Shown here: positions 46,275 to 55,029 of the stretch, piece by piece
How the letters are laid out: every line of letters starts with the position of its first letter
Numbering within the stretch: position 1 is the stretch's first letter
DNA from: an uncultured Lachnospiraceae bacterium
GTDB taxonomy: Bacteria > Bacillota > Clostridia > Lachnospirales > Lachnospiraceae
Assembly: GCA_947628225.1 (NCBI GenBank)
Contig: CANQYY010000011.1
Location: forward strand, 17,098-81,097
Reading direction: 5' to 3'
DNA length: 64,000 nt
Notes under the pieces: generated by a model
What the model saw: only the letters and a program-made list of their open reading frames with translations
Told to the model about the DNA's origin: nothing
Database searches by the model: none
Made by a program: the position numbers and the translations under genes

Positions 46275-46327
46275 AAACCTTACTGATTTTCAGGATTGAA
46301 AACTGAATATCGGTAAGGTTTTTTTGT
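46275..46327. terminator. Bidirectional terminator at the left end of element B
   Basis: AAACCTTAC (46275-46283) pairs with GTAAGGTTT (46313-46321), followed by T-run on the plus strand and TTTTATTATG on the minus strand. It would stop the minus-strand repressor transcript and read-in from element A. A second GGCGGC/GCCGCC hairpin lies at 46329-46345. Confidence 0.75.
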
Positions 46328-46366
46328 TGGCGGCTTTCTGCCGCCGAACCGGAAGGCGGGGAGTGT

Positions 46367-46921
46367 TCAATTCTTTTTCTTCTTATCCGTACTTTTTCTT
46401 TTTGAGATTTTCTTTAAGTCCTGCGTGAGCGAATCGCTGAACTCCTGCGACGGAACCTTTGCCCAACGCTGGTATGTGTCCAGTTCCGGGTATTTGTAAC
46501 GCCATTCATCGTACTGTTCCCTACTGATTTCCCCATTCTCCAGTCTGGCAGCCTGTTCTTCCCAAGCGCGGAGCATAGAATCGACAGATGAACCGGGAGC
46601 GGATACGGAACGGTCAAGGGTAAGGCAGATTTCCCCATCAATCTCACCGATTTTCAATCCATACATATCTTCTAATGCAAAGAGGGTGTGCATAAGACCG
46701 ATATAGGTGTCGATGTCCGGCACAGTAAGCGCATGAGGGCTGACGCCAAAGATATGCGCCATCTGTTTTACAAGGTCATGTTTCGGCACTCTGGCTTCCG
46801 ATTCGTACTGCGCCATGCGGACGTCGGAAGTCCTGCCGAGAAAGCCAAGCATTTCGCCGAGCTGTTTCTGCGTCATGCCCTTTTTGTTGCGGAACAATTT
46901 AATTCGTTGTCCGATTGCCAT
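46367..46921 (-). CDS. XRE-family transcriptional regulator (element B repressor)
   Basis: 184 residues from the ATG at 46921 (AAGGAGGACAC upstream on the minus strand). Helix-turn-helix IGQRIKLFRNKKGMTQKQLGEML ... VRMAQYESEARVPK, then an acidic helical region and a Lys-rich tail. It is divergent from the excisionase. Palindromes of TAAACA-N4-TGTTTA type overlap the promoters on both sides. Confidence 0.87.
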   Translation of the reverse strand: MAIGQRIKLFRNKKGMTQKQLGEMLGFLGRTSDVRMAQYESEARVPKHDLVKQMAHIFGVSPHALTVPDIDTYIGLMHTLFALEDMYGLKIGEIDGEICLTLDRSVSAPGSSVDSMLRAWEEQAARLENGEISREQYDEWRYKYPELDTYQRWAKVPSQEFSDSLTQDLKKISKRKSTDKKKKN

Positions 46922-46992
46922 AGTGCGTGTCCTCCTTAGGCTATGTATTTGCCATGCGTCCGGTATTTTATTGTGCCGCATGACAGGACAGG

Positions 46993-47042
46993 TAAACAAA
47001 TCTGTTTAAGGGAAGTATAACACAAGCCAATGAGGATAGCAA
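46993..47042 (-). promoter_or_regulatory. Repressor gene promoter of element B with operator
   Basis: On the minus strand TTGCTA (47042-47037), 17-bp spacer, TATACT (47019-47014). The palindrome TAAACAAATCTGTTTA (46993-47008) covers the start region, suggesting autorepression. Confidence 0.7.
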
Positions 47043-47085
47043 GAATAACCTAAACAAAAAAATTTAATATTTTTCTAAAAACCAC

Positions 47086-47149
47086 TTGACTTAACTAAAA
47101 ATGTTTAGTAATATGAAAACCACAGAAACTTAACTGAATATGTTTAAGT
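47086..47149 (+). promoter_or_regulatory. Excisionase-integrase promoter of element B with operators
   Basis: TTGACT (47086-47091), 17-bp spacer, TAATAT (47109-47114). TTAACTAAAAATGTTTAG (47091-47108) fills the spacer. A second palindrome with arms ACTTAAC and GTTTAAGT lies at 47128-47149. The layout is the same as in element A but with a different operator sequence. Confidence 0.75.
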
Positions 47150-47171
47150 AAAGAGAAAGGGGGATTACAGA

Positions 47172-47351
47172 ATGGAGAACAGGAGCTTTATGACAGTGGA
47201 AGAAGTAGCAAAGGAATTGAACGTGTCAAAGTCCTATGCTTATAAGGTTGTCAGGGAGTTAAATGAAGAAATGCGCGGACTCGGTTATCTTACGGTTTCC
47301 GGCAGAGTAAATGCGAATTTCTTCCGAAAGAAGTTGTGCTATCACGATTAG
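47172..47351 (+). CDS. Excisionase-like helix-turn-helix protein (element B)
   Basis: 59 residues from ATG 47172 (AAAGGGGGAT upstream). SFMTVEEVAKELNVSKSYAY, then KVVRELNEEMRGLGYLTVSG, closely parallels the element A protein (SVSEVQGLLGMSKSYCYELVAKLN) but lacks its C-terminal ~20 residues. It lies 49 bp before the integrase. Confidence 0.75.
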   Translation: MENRSFMTVEEVAKELNVSKSYAYKVVRELNEEMRGLGYLTVSGRVNANFFRKKLCYHD

Positions 47352-47400
47352 AGCAAAATTTTAATGTCTTTTTCATAAAGCCGGAAAGGAGAGTGATGAA

Positions 47401-48528
47401 ATGGCTGTATATAAAGACGGAGACAAATGGCGCGTCATTTACCGCTTTACCAACTGGAAGGGAGAGCGGAAACAGACGCAAAAAAGAGGGTTTGCCACGA
47501 AACGGGAAGCGCAGGCGTGGGAACGGGAGGTAATGTTAAAAAGCGAGAGCAGGCTGGACATGACTTTCGCCAGTTTCTTTGAAATCTATGAGGCGGATAA
47601 AAAGAAACGGGTAAAAGAAAGCACATGGGAATCCAAGAGCCATGTGATCCGTACCAAGATACTGCCCTATTTTGGAGAGAGGAAGATTGCAGAAATCGAA
47701 CCAAAGGATGTAATCGCATGGCAGAACGAACTGCTTGCCTATAAAGGGGACAATGGGGAGGTGTATTCGCCAACTTACTTAAAGACGATCCATGCACAGC
47801 TCAGCGCTATCTTTAACCATGCGGTACGGTTTTACCACCTATCCTCCAATCCGGCGCAGAGAGCGGGAACAATGGGGAGCGAGGAACACAGGGAGATGCT
47901 GTTTTGGACAAAAGAGGAATATCTGAGATTTGCCGATGCGATGATGGATAAGCCGGTTTCCTATTATGCATTTGAAATGCTCTACTGGACGGGAATACGC
48001 TGCGGCGAACTCTTGGCGCTTACTCCCGCTGATTTCGATTTTGAAAGGCATACGGTTACGGTCAGCAAATCGTATCAGCGGCTGAAAGGGAAGGATTTGA
48101 TTACTTCGCCCAAGACGGCAAAGAGCAATCGGACAATTAAGCTGCCTCAATTTCTCTGTGAAGAAATGCAGGAATATATCCGTATGCTGTATGAGATTGG
48201 GGCGGATGAAAGACTGTTTCAGGTTACTAAATCCTACCTGCATCATGAGATGGACAGAGGGGCAAAGGCAGCAGGCGTAAAGAGGATAAGAATCCACGAT
48301 CTGCGCCACTCGCACATTTCTTTATTGATTGAGATGGGATTTTCGGCGCTGGCGATTGCAGACCGGGTGGGGCACGAGAGCATAGACATCACTTACCGGT
48401 ATGCGCATCTGTTTCCGAATAAACAGGCGGAAATGGCGGACAGGCTGGATTTGGAGAGGAAGGATACAGACGGTGAATTTGAACCGGAACGGAGAAAGGA
48501 GATGGAAGGTTATGGAGAAGAGGATTGA
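47401..48528 (+). CDS. Tyrosine recombinase/integrase (element B)
   Basis: 375 residues. Arm-binding domain (KWRVIYRFTNWKGERKQTQKRGF), core-binding domain and catalytic domain with R200 (GIRCGEL), H299/R302 (IHDLRHSH), H325 (VGHESID) and probable nucleophile Y334 (YRYAHLFP). Compared with the element A enzyme, one residue is missing between the second catalytic His and the Tyr. The family resemblance fits the shared guaA target, while the different arm repeats fit separate specificities. The stop lies inside the next gene. Confidence 0.93.
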   Translation: MAVYKDGDKWRVIYRFTNWKGERKQTQKRGFATKREAQAWEREVMLKSESRLDMTFASFFEIYEADKKKRVKESTWESKSHVIRTKILPYFGERKIAEIEPKDVIAWQNELLAYKGDNGEVYSPTYLKTIHAQLSAIFNHAVRFYHLSSNPAQRAGTMGSEEHREMLFWTKEEYLRFADAMMDKPVSYYAFEMLYWTGIRCGELLALTPADFDFERHTVTVSKSYQRLKGKDLITSPKTAKSNRTIKLPQFLCEEMQEYIRMLYEIGADERLFQVTKSYLHHEMDRGAKAAGVKRIRIHDLRHSHISLLIEMGFSALAIADRVGHESIDITYRYAHLFPNKQAEMADRLDLERKDTDGEFEPERRKEMEGYGEED

Positions 48529-48835
48529 CCATCAGGGAAGATGGAGAAATAAAACAGTGGCATTCCGGGTATCGGAGGAAGAGGGTAAGCTGATTGACGA
48601 CTGCGCAAGGCTTTCCGGACTTACCAAACAGGATTATATCATCAGGCGGCTGCAGTGCAGGGACGTCGTAGTACAGGGCAATCCGAGGGTGTATAAAGCT
48701 CTCCGGGGCAAGATGGCGGAAATTTATGAAGAATTGAAGCGTCTGGAAAAGTGCAGCGGGGAAAATGAAGAACTGCTCTATACGATACAACTGGTTGCAG
48801 AAACAATGAATGGCATGAAAGGGGAAGAGGGATGA
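48512..48835 (+). CDS. MobC-like ribbon-helix-helix protein (element B)
   Basis: 107 residues from ATG 48512 (GGAAGG upstream), overlapping the integrase by 17 bp. RWRNKTVAFRVSEEEGKLIDDCARLSGLTKQDYIIRRL is a mobilisation-type ribbon-helix-helix start; a helical tail follows. It corresponds in place to the element A gene at 31547. Its stop overlaps the RepA-like start (ATGA). Confidence 0.65.
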   Translation: MEKRIDHQGRWRNKTVAFRVSEEEGKLIDDCARLSGLTKQDYIIRRLQCRDVVVQGNPRVYKALRGKMAEIYEELKRLEKCSGENEELLYTIQLVAETMNGMKGEEG

Positions 48836-49956
48836 CAGTAAATGAGAAAGCGACCGCTTCTAATCCGTCTGTTGGCGCAGATGGGAAGCAGCCGCTATGT
48901 AAAACCAACACACCAAGTATATCAGATTTACAAGGGCGATGCAATCGCCCGGATGGGAAAAGCGGCTGTGGGACGGAGGAGCTGCAGACGGTCACAATGG
49001 AGGAACTGTATGATACAGCCTATCCGCCCAAAGCGCCGGTTATAGACGGACTGCTCTACAATGGCACATATCTTTTTGCGGGAGCGCCAAAGGTTGGAAA
49101 GTCGTTTTTTATGGCGCAGTTAGGCTACCATGTGAGCCGGGGGATACCGCTGTGGGGTTATCCGGTAACACAGGGGACGGTGCTGTATCTGGCTTTGGAG
49201 GACGACTACGGAAGGCTTCAGAAGAGGCTGTCGCGGATGTTCGGAATGGAGAGTACGGAAAATCTTCATTTTGCAACCAAGTCCCATTCCTTAAACGAAG
49301 GGCTGGAGGAGCAGCTTATGGGATTTGTGAAAGAGCATAAGGACGCAAGACTAATCATTATCGACACGCTGCAGAAGGTCAGGGAGAGCGGAGGGGATAA
49401 ATTCAGCTACGCCAGCGATTATGATATTGTCACAAAACTGAAACAGTTCAGCGACGCATATGGCGTATGCCTGTTGGTAGTACACCACACAAGGAAGATG
49501 GAGTCGGCGGACAGTTTTGACATGATTTCCGGAACCAACGGGCTTCTTGGAGCGGCGGATGGGGCTTTCGTCATGCAGAAAGAGAAAAGGACGGGAAATA
49601 AGGCGGTTCTGGAGGTTGCGGGATGCGACCAGCAGGATCAGAGGCTGTTTCTTGCCTTTAACCGCGAACTATGCTTGTGGGAACTTTCTAAAGTAGAGAC
49701 GGAACTGTGGAAGGAGCCGGAAGACATCATATTGAAAATGCTGGCGGATTTCGTGGAAGAACAGCGGGCATGGAGCGGTACTGCTACGGAACTTCTGCGG
49801 CGGATTCCCGGACTGGATATGCAGCCGAATGTTCTTACCAGAAAATTGAATGTCAGTATAGACAGGCTGTACGCGGACTGGCATATCCGGTATGAGAGCG
49901 TCAGAGAACACAGCGGAAGAACAATCCGGCTCAAAAAGGAAGAAGAGCAGGCGTGA
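48832..49956 (+). CDS. RepA-like AAA_25 ATPase
   Basis: 374 residues. A RecA-fold replicative helicase-like ATPase: FAGAPKVGKSFFMAQLGYHVS (Walker A), LYLALEDDYGRLQKRLSRMF, and ARLIIIDTLQKVRE (Walker B), with a C-terminal winged-helix-like region. Plasmid RepA/RSF1010-type helicases look like this. In an integrative element it suggests replication of the excised circle. A large inverted repeat follows directly. Element A has ParM/ParR here instead. Confidence 0.82.
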   Translation: MTVNEKATASNPSVGADGKQPLCKTNTPSISDLQGRCNRPDGKSGCGTEELQTVTMEELYDTAYPPKAPVIDGLLYNGTYLFAGAPKVGKSFFMAQLGYHVSRGIPLWGYPVTQGTVLYLALEDDYGRLQKRLSRMFGMESTENLHFATKSHSLNEGLEEQLMGFVKEHKDARLIIIDTLQKVRESGGDKFSYASDYDIVTKLKQFSDAYGVCLLVVHHTRKMESADSFDMISGTNGLLGAADGAFVMQKEKRTGNKAVLEVAGCDQQDQRLFLAFNRELCLWELSKVETELWKEPEDIILKMLADFVEEQRAWSGTATELLRRIPGLDMQPNVLTRKLNVSIDRLYADWHIRYESVREHSGRTIRLKKEEEQA

Positions 49957-49960
49957 CGAT

Positions 49961-50036
49961 ATGCGACGGTTGCGACGGTATTTTTACAGCGGCGGCGGTA
50001 GCGAAAAAACCGTCGCAATCGTCACGACCGTCGCAT
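49961..50036 (+). repeat. Nested inverted repeat with GCGACGGT iterations, candidate origin
   Basis: Outer arms ATGCGACGGT (49961-49970) and ACCGTCGCAT (50027-50036). Inner arms TTGCGACGGT (49970-49979) and ACCGTCGCAA (50009-50018). The element is one long GC-rich structure just after the RepA-like gene. The unit GCGACGGT occurs twice on one side and inverted twice on the other. Confidence 0.75.
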
Positions 50037-50093
50037 AAGGAAATGAGGAACTGTAATCTTTAATGAAAGAGAAAAAGGAAGGGGCGATCAGAA

Positions 50094-50306
50094 TTGAAGG
50101 AGATAATCTACAAATTGCAAGAGGATGGGATATATTATCCCGTTATCAGTTTTGAACAGGAAACCAATTATGCGATTGGTAAATACGGACTGATTATCGG
50201 AGAGTATATCATGACGCATAAAAGACATGAGTATATCACAAGGATAAACGAGATTAATATGCGCGCCGAGCATATGGTCTTGTCAAAATTATTGGAAGAG
50301 TTATAA
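50094..50306 (+). CDS. TnpV-like protein (element B)
   Basis: 70 residues from a TTG at 50094 (AAGGAAGGGG upstream). IYKLQEDGIYYPVISFEQETNYAIGKYGLIIGEYIMTHKRHEYI matches the TnpV pattern and the element A copy at 37074, but is shorter at the C-terminus. Function unknown. Confidence 0.6.
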   Translation: MKEIIYKLQEDGIYYPVISFEQETNYAIGKYGLIIGEYIMTHKRHEYITRINEINMRAEHMVLSKLLEEL

Positions 50307-50372
50307 GCCGGCTGCGTCATATGCGTTAAGAGGGAATCCTTATTGAAATATGGAGTATGCACCCTCGGAGAG

Positions 50373-50440
50373 CCCCCGCGTTTTTGTAATGACAAAAACG
50401 CTAGGGGGTTATCATTATCGGCAGAGCCGAAATGATAACC
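50373..50440 (+). other. oriT-like double hairpin upstream of the MobV relaxase
   Basis: First inverted repeat: CCCCC-GCGTTTTTGT / ACAAAAACGC-TA-GGGGG (50373-50408). Second: GGTTATCATT (50407-50416) / AATGATAACC (50431-50440), with an inner TCGGC-AGA-GCCGA stem. They share two bases and lie about 100 bp before the relaxase gene, as in MobV plasmids and mobilisable transposons. Confidence 0.75.
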
Positions 50441-50542
50441 TGCTGCGCCAGGATTTACCACCCGGAAAAATTGCCGCTGCAGACAGGTAATAAAAAGGAG
50501 CGGAGCTGGGGGAATGTGTCAGCCGGAAGGAAGGAGGAAGAG

Positions 50543-52099
50543 ATGACGGAAGTATCTTACAGCGCCCATATCAGCAATGGGAAAAGTGCGATTACAAATA
50601 AGGGGAAACTGTCAGGCGTGGCAAAACATAATCTGCGCAAATACCGTTCAAAGGGGTATGACAGGGAGAATATTGTTCTGCTGTGCGGCAGCGCAAATCT
50701 GATGCAGGATGTAAAGAAAATTTACCAGGAAACTTTTTCTGAGGCTCTGGAGCAGTACAATAATAAACAAACGCGGGCAGACCGGAGAATCGGGGATTAT
50801 TTTGAGCATGTGTCCGGAAAGAATCAGGATATGGCGGTAGAAATCATCTTCCAGTGCGGGGACAAAGAGTTCTGGGAAAATATTTCTTCGTCCGGTAATG
50901 GAGAAAGGAGCGGCAGGAATAATGCCTGCGAGGTATATCGGGGGATTTTGGAACGTCTGCAGAAGGAAATGACGGATTTCAAAGTGGCAAATGCGGTAGT
51001 GCATTTTGACGAGGCAAGTCCGCATATGCATGTGGTAGGCGTTCCGGTCGGCAGGGGATTCAAGCGGGGATTGGAGACAAAAGTATCCAAACGATCCGTC
51101 TTTTCCCCTTGGAGTCTGGAAAACGTCCTGCAGGGAAGCCTGCGGGAAGAGGCGGAAATGCAGATGAAGCTTCATTACGGCGTGTTTCTGAAGGAAAAGC
51201 AGAAAGGGAAGAATCATGACCTGACTGTTACAGAATATAAAGTGCAGAAGGAAACAAAGCGATTGGAGAGGGTGGAAGAGAACCTCAGTGAGAAGGAGGA
51301 CCAGATTTATATTGTCGATCTCCAACTTTCGCATAGAGAAAATGAGATTTCAAAGGCGGAGCGTCTCCTATCCGATGTAAAACAGGAGCTTGCCGGGGCG
51401 GAAAAAGACTTGGAACAGATAAAAGCGGAAAGCCGGGAAACGAGGCTTAATGCAACGAAAGAACTGCAGTCTATATGGGACAGATACGATCGAATGCAGG
51501 ATAACTTTGACCGTCTGAAGGAAAAGCAGGAAGGTCTTTTGGCGGATATCCATACGCTGGATATTGAAGTGGAGAAACGCTCGGATTTTCTGTATGTGTT
51601 AGACAGGCTCAGGGAAGTTATAGAAAAGCTTTTATCCATGATCCCGATAGTAAAGGAATTTGTGCGGCTTGTGGAAGAAAAGAGGGATATAAAGGCTGCC
51701 ACTTCATATAGCTACACTGCTCTCGGAAGGCTGTTAAAAGAGTATCGCACCCCGCTGCAGGGAAGATTTGTCATTTTCCCGGAAGTAGCTTCGTGGCAGA
51801 CATCGCAAGGGGAAGTGATTCCGATATATGAGGATTTTAATGGGCGAGGGGTATCGTATACATTGGTCGGATTTTGGAACTTGCGGACAAAGTCCACCAT
51901 ACGGATTTCAGAAATCCATGATGAAATCGCACCGGAGAATCGCATCTGTACGCTGGAACAGGCGGAGGTGTATATCAAAGCGGTGGAGAATTTTATGGAG
52001 GACATGAGGCAGGGGGAAGAGCAGCGGGAAGAATCCGCGACAAGGCAGGACTATCCTGTTTATCGGACAGAAAGAGGGGAGAAGGATTGGGGAAGATAG
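50543..52099 (+). CDS. MobV/Pre-family relaxase
   Basis: 518 residues from ATG 50543 (AGGAAGGAGGAAG upstream). The N-terminus (SYSAHISNGKSAITNKGKL) precedes the MobV motif HFDEASPHMHVVGVPVG (His triad with Asp-Glu). A long coiled coil (about 230-400) and a C-terminal domain follow. It opens oriT for mobilisation. It belongs to a family different from the element A relaxase, although the integration modules of the two elements are alike. Confidence 0.88.
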   Translation: MTEVSYSAHISNGKSAITNKGKLSGVAKHNLRKYRSKGYDRENIVLLCGSANLMQDVKKIYQETFSEALEQYNNKQTRADRRIGDYFEHVSGKNQDMAVEIIFQCGDKEFWENISSSGNGERSGRNNACEVYRGILERLQKEMTDFKVANAVVHFDEASPHMHVVGVPVGRGFKRGLETKVSKRSVFSPWSLENVLQGSLREEAEMQMKLHYGVFLKEKQKGKNHDLTVTEYKVQKETKRLERVEENLSEKEDQIYIVDLQLSHRENEISKAERLLSDVKQELAGAEKDLEQIKAESRETRLNATKELQSIWDRYDRMQDNFDRLKEKQEGLLADIHTLDIEVEKRSDFLYVLDRLREVIEKLLSMIPIVKEFVRLVEEKRDIKAATSYSYTALGRLLKEYRTPLQGRFVIFPEVASWQTSQGEVIPIYEDFNGRGVSYTLVGFWNLRTKSTIRISEIHDEIAPENRICTLEQAEVYIKAVENFMEDMRQGEEQREESATRQDYPVYRTERGEKDWGR

Positions 52100-52121
52100 G
52101 TAGGGACAGATAGGTAGGGAC
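52094..52121 (+). repeat. Two 14-bp tandem repeats after the MobV gene
   Basis: AGATAGGTAGGGAC occurs at 52094-52107 and again at 52108-52121, across the relaxase stop. Confidence 0.7.
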
Positions 52122-52280
52122 AGCAATTAGTCTGTTTCTAATTCTACAAAAATATGTGGCAGCGTATGGTGGTGTGTGGTATACTGATTATGTTGGTGGG
52201 GAGATTTCACGGAAGTGAAAAAATGGCGGCGCCGATGATATTTTGGAATTTGTATTCGATGAAAAGGAGGAAATGCGGCT

Positions 52281-55028
52281 ATGACACCAGAAGAGAGAGC
52301 TCGTATTGTTATTGATGAAAAACTCGAAAAGTCTGGTTGGACGATTCAAGATATAAAGAAATTGAATTTGACGGTAGCTCTCGGTGTTGCTGTGCGTGAA
52401 TTTCCGACGAGTACGGGTCCAGTCGATTATGCCCTTTTTGTTGAAGGAAAACCTGTGGGTGTAATAGAGGCGAAAAAATCTGAATCGGGAGAAAATATTA
52501 CAGTTGTTGAGGGGCAGTCTGCTCGTTATGCACACAGTACCTTCAAATGGGTGCAGCAGGAATATCAGATTCGTTTTGCGTATGAGGCAACTGATAAATT
52601 GGTCAGGTTTACTGATTATAATGACATCAAGTTTCGCTCTCGTACTGTGTTTTCGTTTCATCGTCCGGAAACATTGAAAGCATTGCTTGTGGCACCTGAC
52701 ACCATCCGCAATAATATGAAACAGTTTCCGCCGCTCGATGAGACAGGGTTTAGAAAATGTCAGATTAAAGCCATTAACAATCTGGATGTTTCCTTTGCAG
52801 ACAACCGTCCGAAAGCCTTGGTGCAGATGGCTACCGGTGCAGGAAAAACCTTTACTGCAATCACCGCTGCATATCGTTTGCTGAAATATGGAAAAATGAA
52901 TCGTATTCTGTTCCTTGTGGATACAAAAAGTCTTGGCGAACAGGCTGAGAGAGAATTTCTTGCCTATATTCCAAACGATGATCCTCGCAATTTTTCCCAA
53001 TTATACGGTGTTCGCAGATTGAAAAATTCATATATTCCAAACGATGTCCAAATCTGTATCAGTACCATCCAGCGTATGTATTCTATCCTGAAGGGAGAAG
53101 AATTAGACGAGAGTGCAGAAGAAATGCCATTTGCAGAATATGTGACAGCAGATTCAAAAGCATCTAAGGAAGTTGTTTATAACGAGAAATACCCGCCGGA
53201 ATTCTTTGATTGCATTATTGTCGATGAGTGTCATCGATCTATTTATAATGTATGGAGTCAAGTGCTGTCCTATTTTGATGCTTTTATCATTGGGCTGACA
53301 GCAACACCGGACAAAAGAACTTTTGCTTTTTTTGATGAAAATGTAGTTAGTGAGTATCCACGAGAACAGGCGATTGTTGATAACGTAAATGTTGGTGAAG
53401 ATATTTTTCTTATTGAAACAGAGATTACAAGAAATGGAGCTTTTTTGATGAAACAGTTGATCGAATATCGCGATCGGCTCTCTCGTGAAAAGCGTTGGCA
53501 GCAGATGGATGAGGACGAGGATTATTCTGGTTCCAACAAAAATAAGTTGGACAAGGATATCGTAAATCCAAGCCAGATACGAACGGTAATCCGTAGTTTC
53601 AAGGAGAATTTGTTTACAACCCTGTTTCCGCACAGAAAAGAAGTGCCAAAAACTTTGATTTTTGCGAAAACAGATAGTCATGCGAATGATATCGTACAGA
53701 TTGTCCGTGAGGAATTTGGCGAGGGAAACGATTTTTGCAGAAAGATTACATACTCTGCCGAAAATCCGGCATCTGTATTAAGTTCGTTCAGAAATGGTTA
53801 TAATCCCCGTATTGTGGTCACGGTGGATATGATAGCCACAGGAGTTGATATAAAGCCTATTGAATGTTTGATTTTTATGCGAGATGTTCGCAGTAAAAAT
53901 TACTTCGAGCAGATGAAGGGACGTGGTACAAGAACGCTTGGCGTTGATGATTTAAAAAAAGTTACGCCTTCTGCCGCAACCAATAAAGATCATTTTGTTA
54001 TCGTGGACGCAGTCGGTGTTACAAATTCCAAGAAAAGTGATACACGTCCATTGGAGCGCAAACCATCCGTTTCCATGAAGGAATTGATGATGAATGTTGC
54101 TCTTGGCGCAAAAGATGAAGATACGCTTACTTCCTTGGCAAGTCGCGTCATTCGTTTGAATGCCCAGATGACTGTGTCTGAGCGAAAGACTTTTGAAAGT
54201 ACGGTTGGTATTTCGGCAGGCAAAGTGGCAGAAAATCTTCTGAATGCTTTTGATGAAGATGTGATTTTTGAGAAAGCACAGGAAGGCAATGGCGTTACCG
54301 AGCCGACAGAGGAACAGATGGAAACTGCAAAAGCTGCACTGATAAAAGAGGCTGTCGCGCCTTTTCATGATCCAGATATACGAGATTATATTGAAAATGT
54401 CCGCCGTAGCCATGACCAGATTATTGACAATATCAATCTGGATCACGTTATTTTTGCTGGATATGATACACAGAAAGAAGAAAATGTAGACCGTGTGATT
54501 TCTATATTCCGTGAATTTATTGAAGAAAATAAGGATGAGATTATTGCTTTGCGCATTATATATGACCAAGCCTACAAAGACCGCCCGATGATGATTGAAG
54601 GGTTAAAGACTATTTATGAAAAACTCAAGGCGAAAGGTGTGACTGTAGAACGCTTGTGGGATTGTTATGCTATCAAAAATCCGGGTCAGGTCAAGCGTGG
54701 TACTATGGCACAGCTAACAGACCTCATTTCCCTTATTCGTTTTGAGATGGGATATGCGGATAAGCTTACTTCGTTTGCCGATAAAGTAAACTACAACTTT
54801 ATGCAATGGACATTGCGGAAGAACGCTGGTGCTGTCCATTTTTCAGAAGAACAGATGGAATGGTTAAGATTGATTAAAGAGCATATTATTGCATCTCTTT
54901 CCATTCTGCCGGAGGATTTGGATTTAACACCTTTTGACAGATATGGGGGATTGTCTGTGTTTTATGATGTTTTTGGTGATGATTATGAAAACATTTTGAA
55001 TGAGATGAATATAGAATTGGTGGCGTAA
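52281..55028 (+). CDS. hsdR: Type I restriction enzyme R subunit
   Basis: 915 residues. N-terminal nuclease (GPVDYALFVEGKPVGVIEAKKS: D49, E63, K65), then SF2 motor domains with MATGAGKTFTAI, IIVDECHRSIYN, GLTATPDKR and MKGRGTRTLG, and a C-terminal helical domain (EcoEI R type). It translocates and cuts DNA lacking the methylation. The full system order is R-S-M on the plus strand; the hsdS start is 2 bp after the stop. A weak TGGCAG-17-TATACT promoter lies upstream near 52180. Confidence 0.94.
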   Translation: MTPEERARIVIDEKLEKSGWTIQDIKKLNLTVALGVAVREFPTSTGPVDYALFVEGKPVGVIEAKKSESGENITVVEGQSARYAHSTFKWVQQEYQIRFAYEATDKLVRFTDYNDIKFRSRTVFSFHRPETLKALLVAPDTIRNNMKQFPPLDETGFRKCQIKAINNLDVSFADNRPKALVQMATGAGKTFTAITAAYRLLKYGKMNRILFLVDTKSLGEQAEREFLAYIPNDDPRNFSQLYGVRRLKNSYIPNDVQICISTIQRMYSILKGEELDESAEEMPFAEYVTADSKASKEVVYNEKYPPEFFDCIIVDECHRSIYNVWSQVLSYFDAFIIGLTATPDKRTFAFFDENVVSEYPREQAIVDNVNVGEDIFLIETEITRNGAFLMKQLIEYRDRLSREKRWQQMDEDEDYSGSNKNKLDKDIVNPSQIRTVIRSFKENLFTTLFPHRKEVPKTLIFAKTDSHANDIVQIVREEFGEGNDFCRKITYSAENPASVLSSFRNGYNPRIVVTVDMIATGVDIKPIECLIFMRDVRSKNYFEQMKGRGTRTLGVDDLKKVTPSAATNKDHFVIVDAVGVTNSKKSDTRPLERKPSVSMKELMMNVALGAKDEDTLTSLASRVIRLNAQMTVSERKTFESTVGISAGKVAENLLNAFDEDVIFEKAQEGNGVTEPTEEQMETAKAALIKEAVAPFHDPDIRDYIENVRRSHDQIIDNINLDHVIFAGYDTQKEENVDRVISIFREFIEENKDEIIALRIIYDQAYKDRPMMIEGLKTIYEKLKAKGVTVERLWDCYAIKNPGQVKRGTMAQLTDLISLIRFEMGYADKLTSFADKVNYNFMQWTLRKNAGAVHFSEEQMEWLRLIKEHIIASLSILPEDLDLTPFDRYGGLSVFYDVFGDDYENILNEMNIELVA

Positions 55029-55029
55029 A

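Larger units (their letters stand above)
45750..46366. other. Gene-free right end of element A and left end of element B
   Basis: 45750-46017 holds decayed coding DNA (see the fragment at 45896). 46018-46148 is the right att region of element A and 46141-46230 the left att region of element B. 46275-46345 holds two hairpins. No intact gene is seen. Confidence 0.7.

Noticed and set aside
46329..46345. GGCGGC hairpin as terminator of the element B repressor
   Set aside because: The minus-strand side has A-run rather than T-run after the stem; the neighbouring 46275-46327 hairpin fits better.
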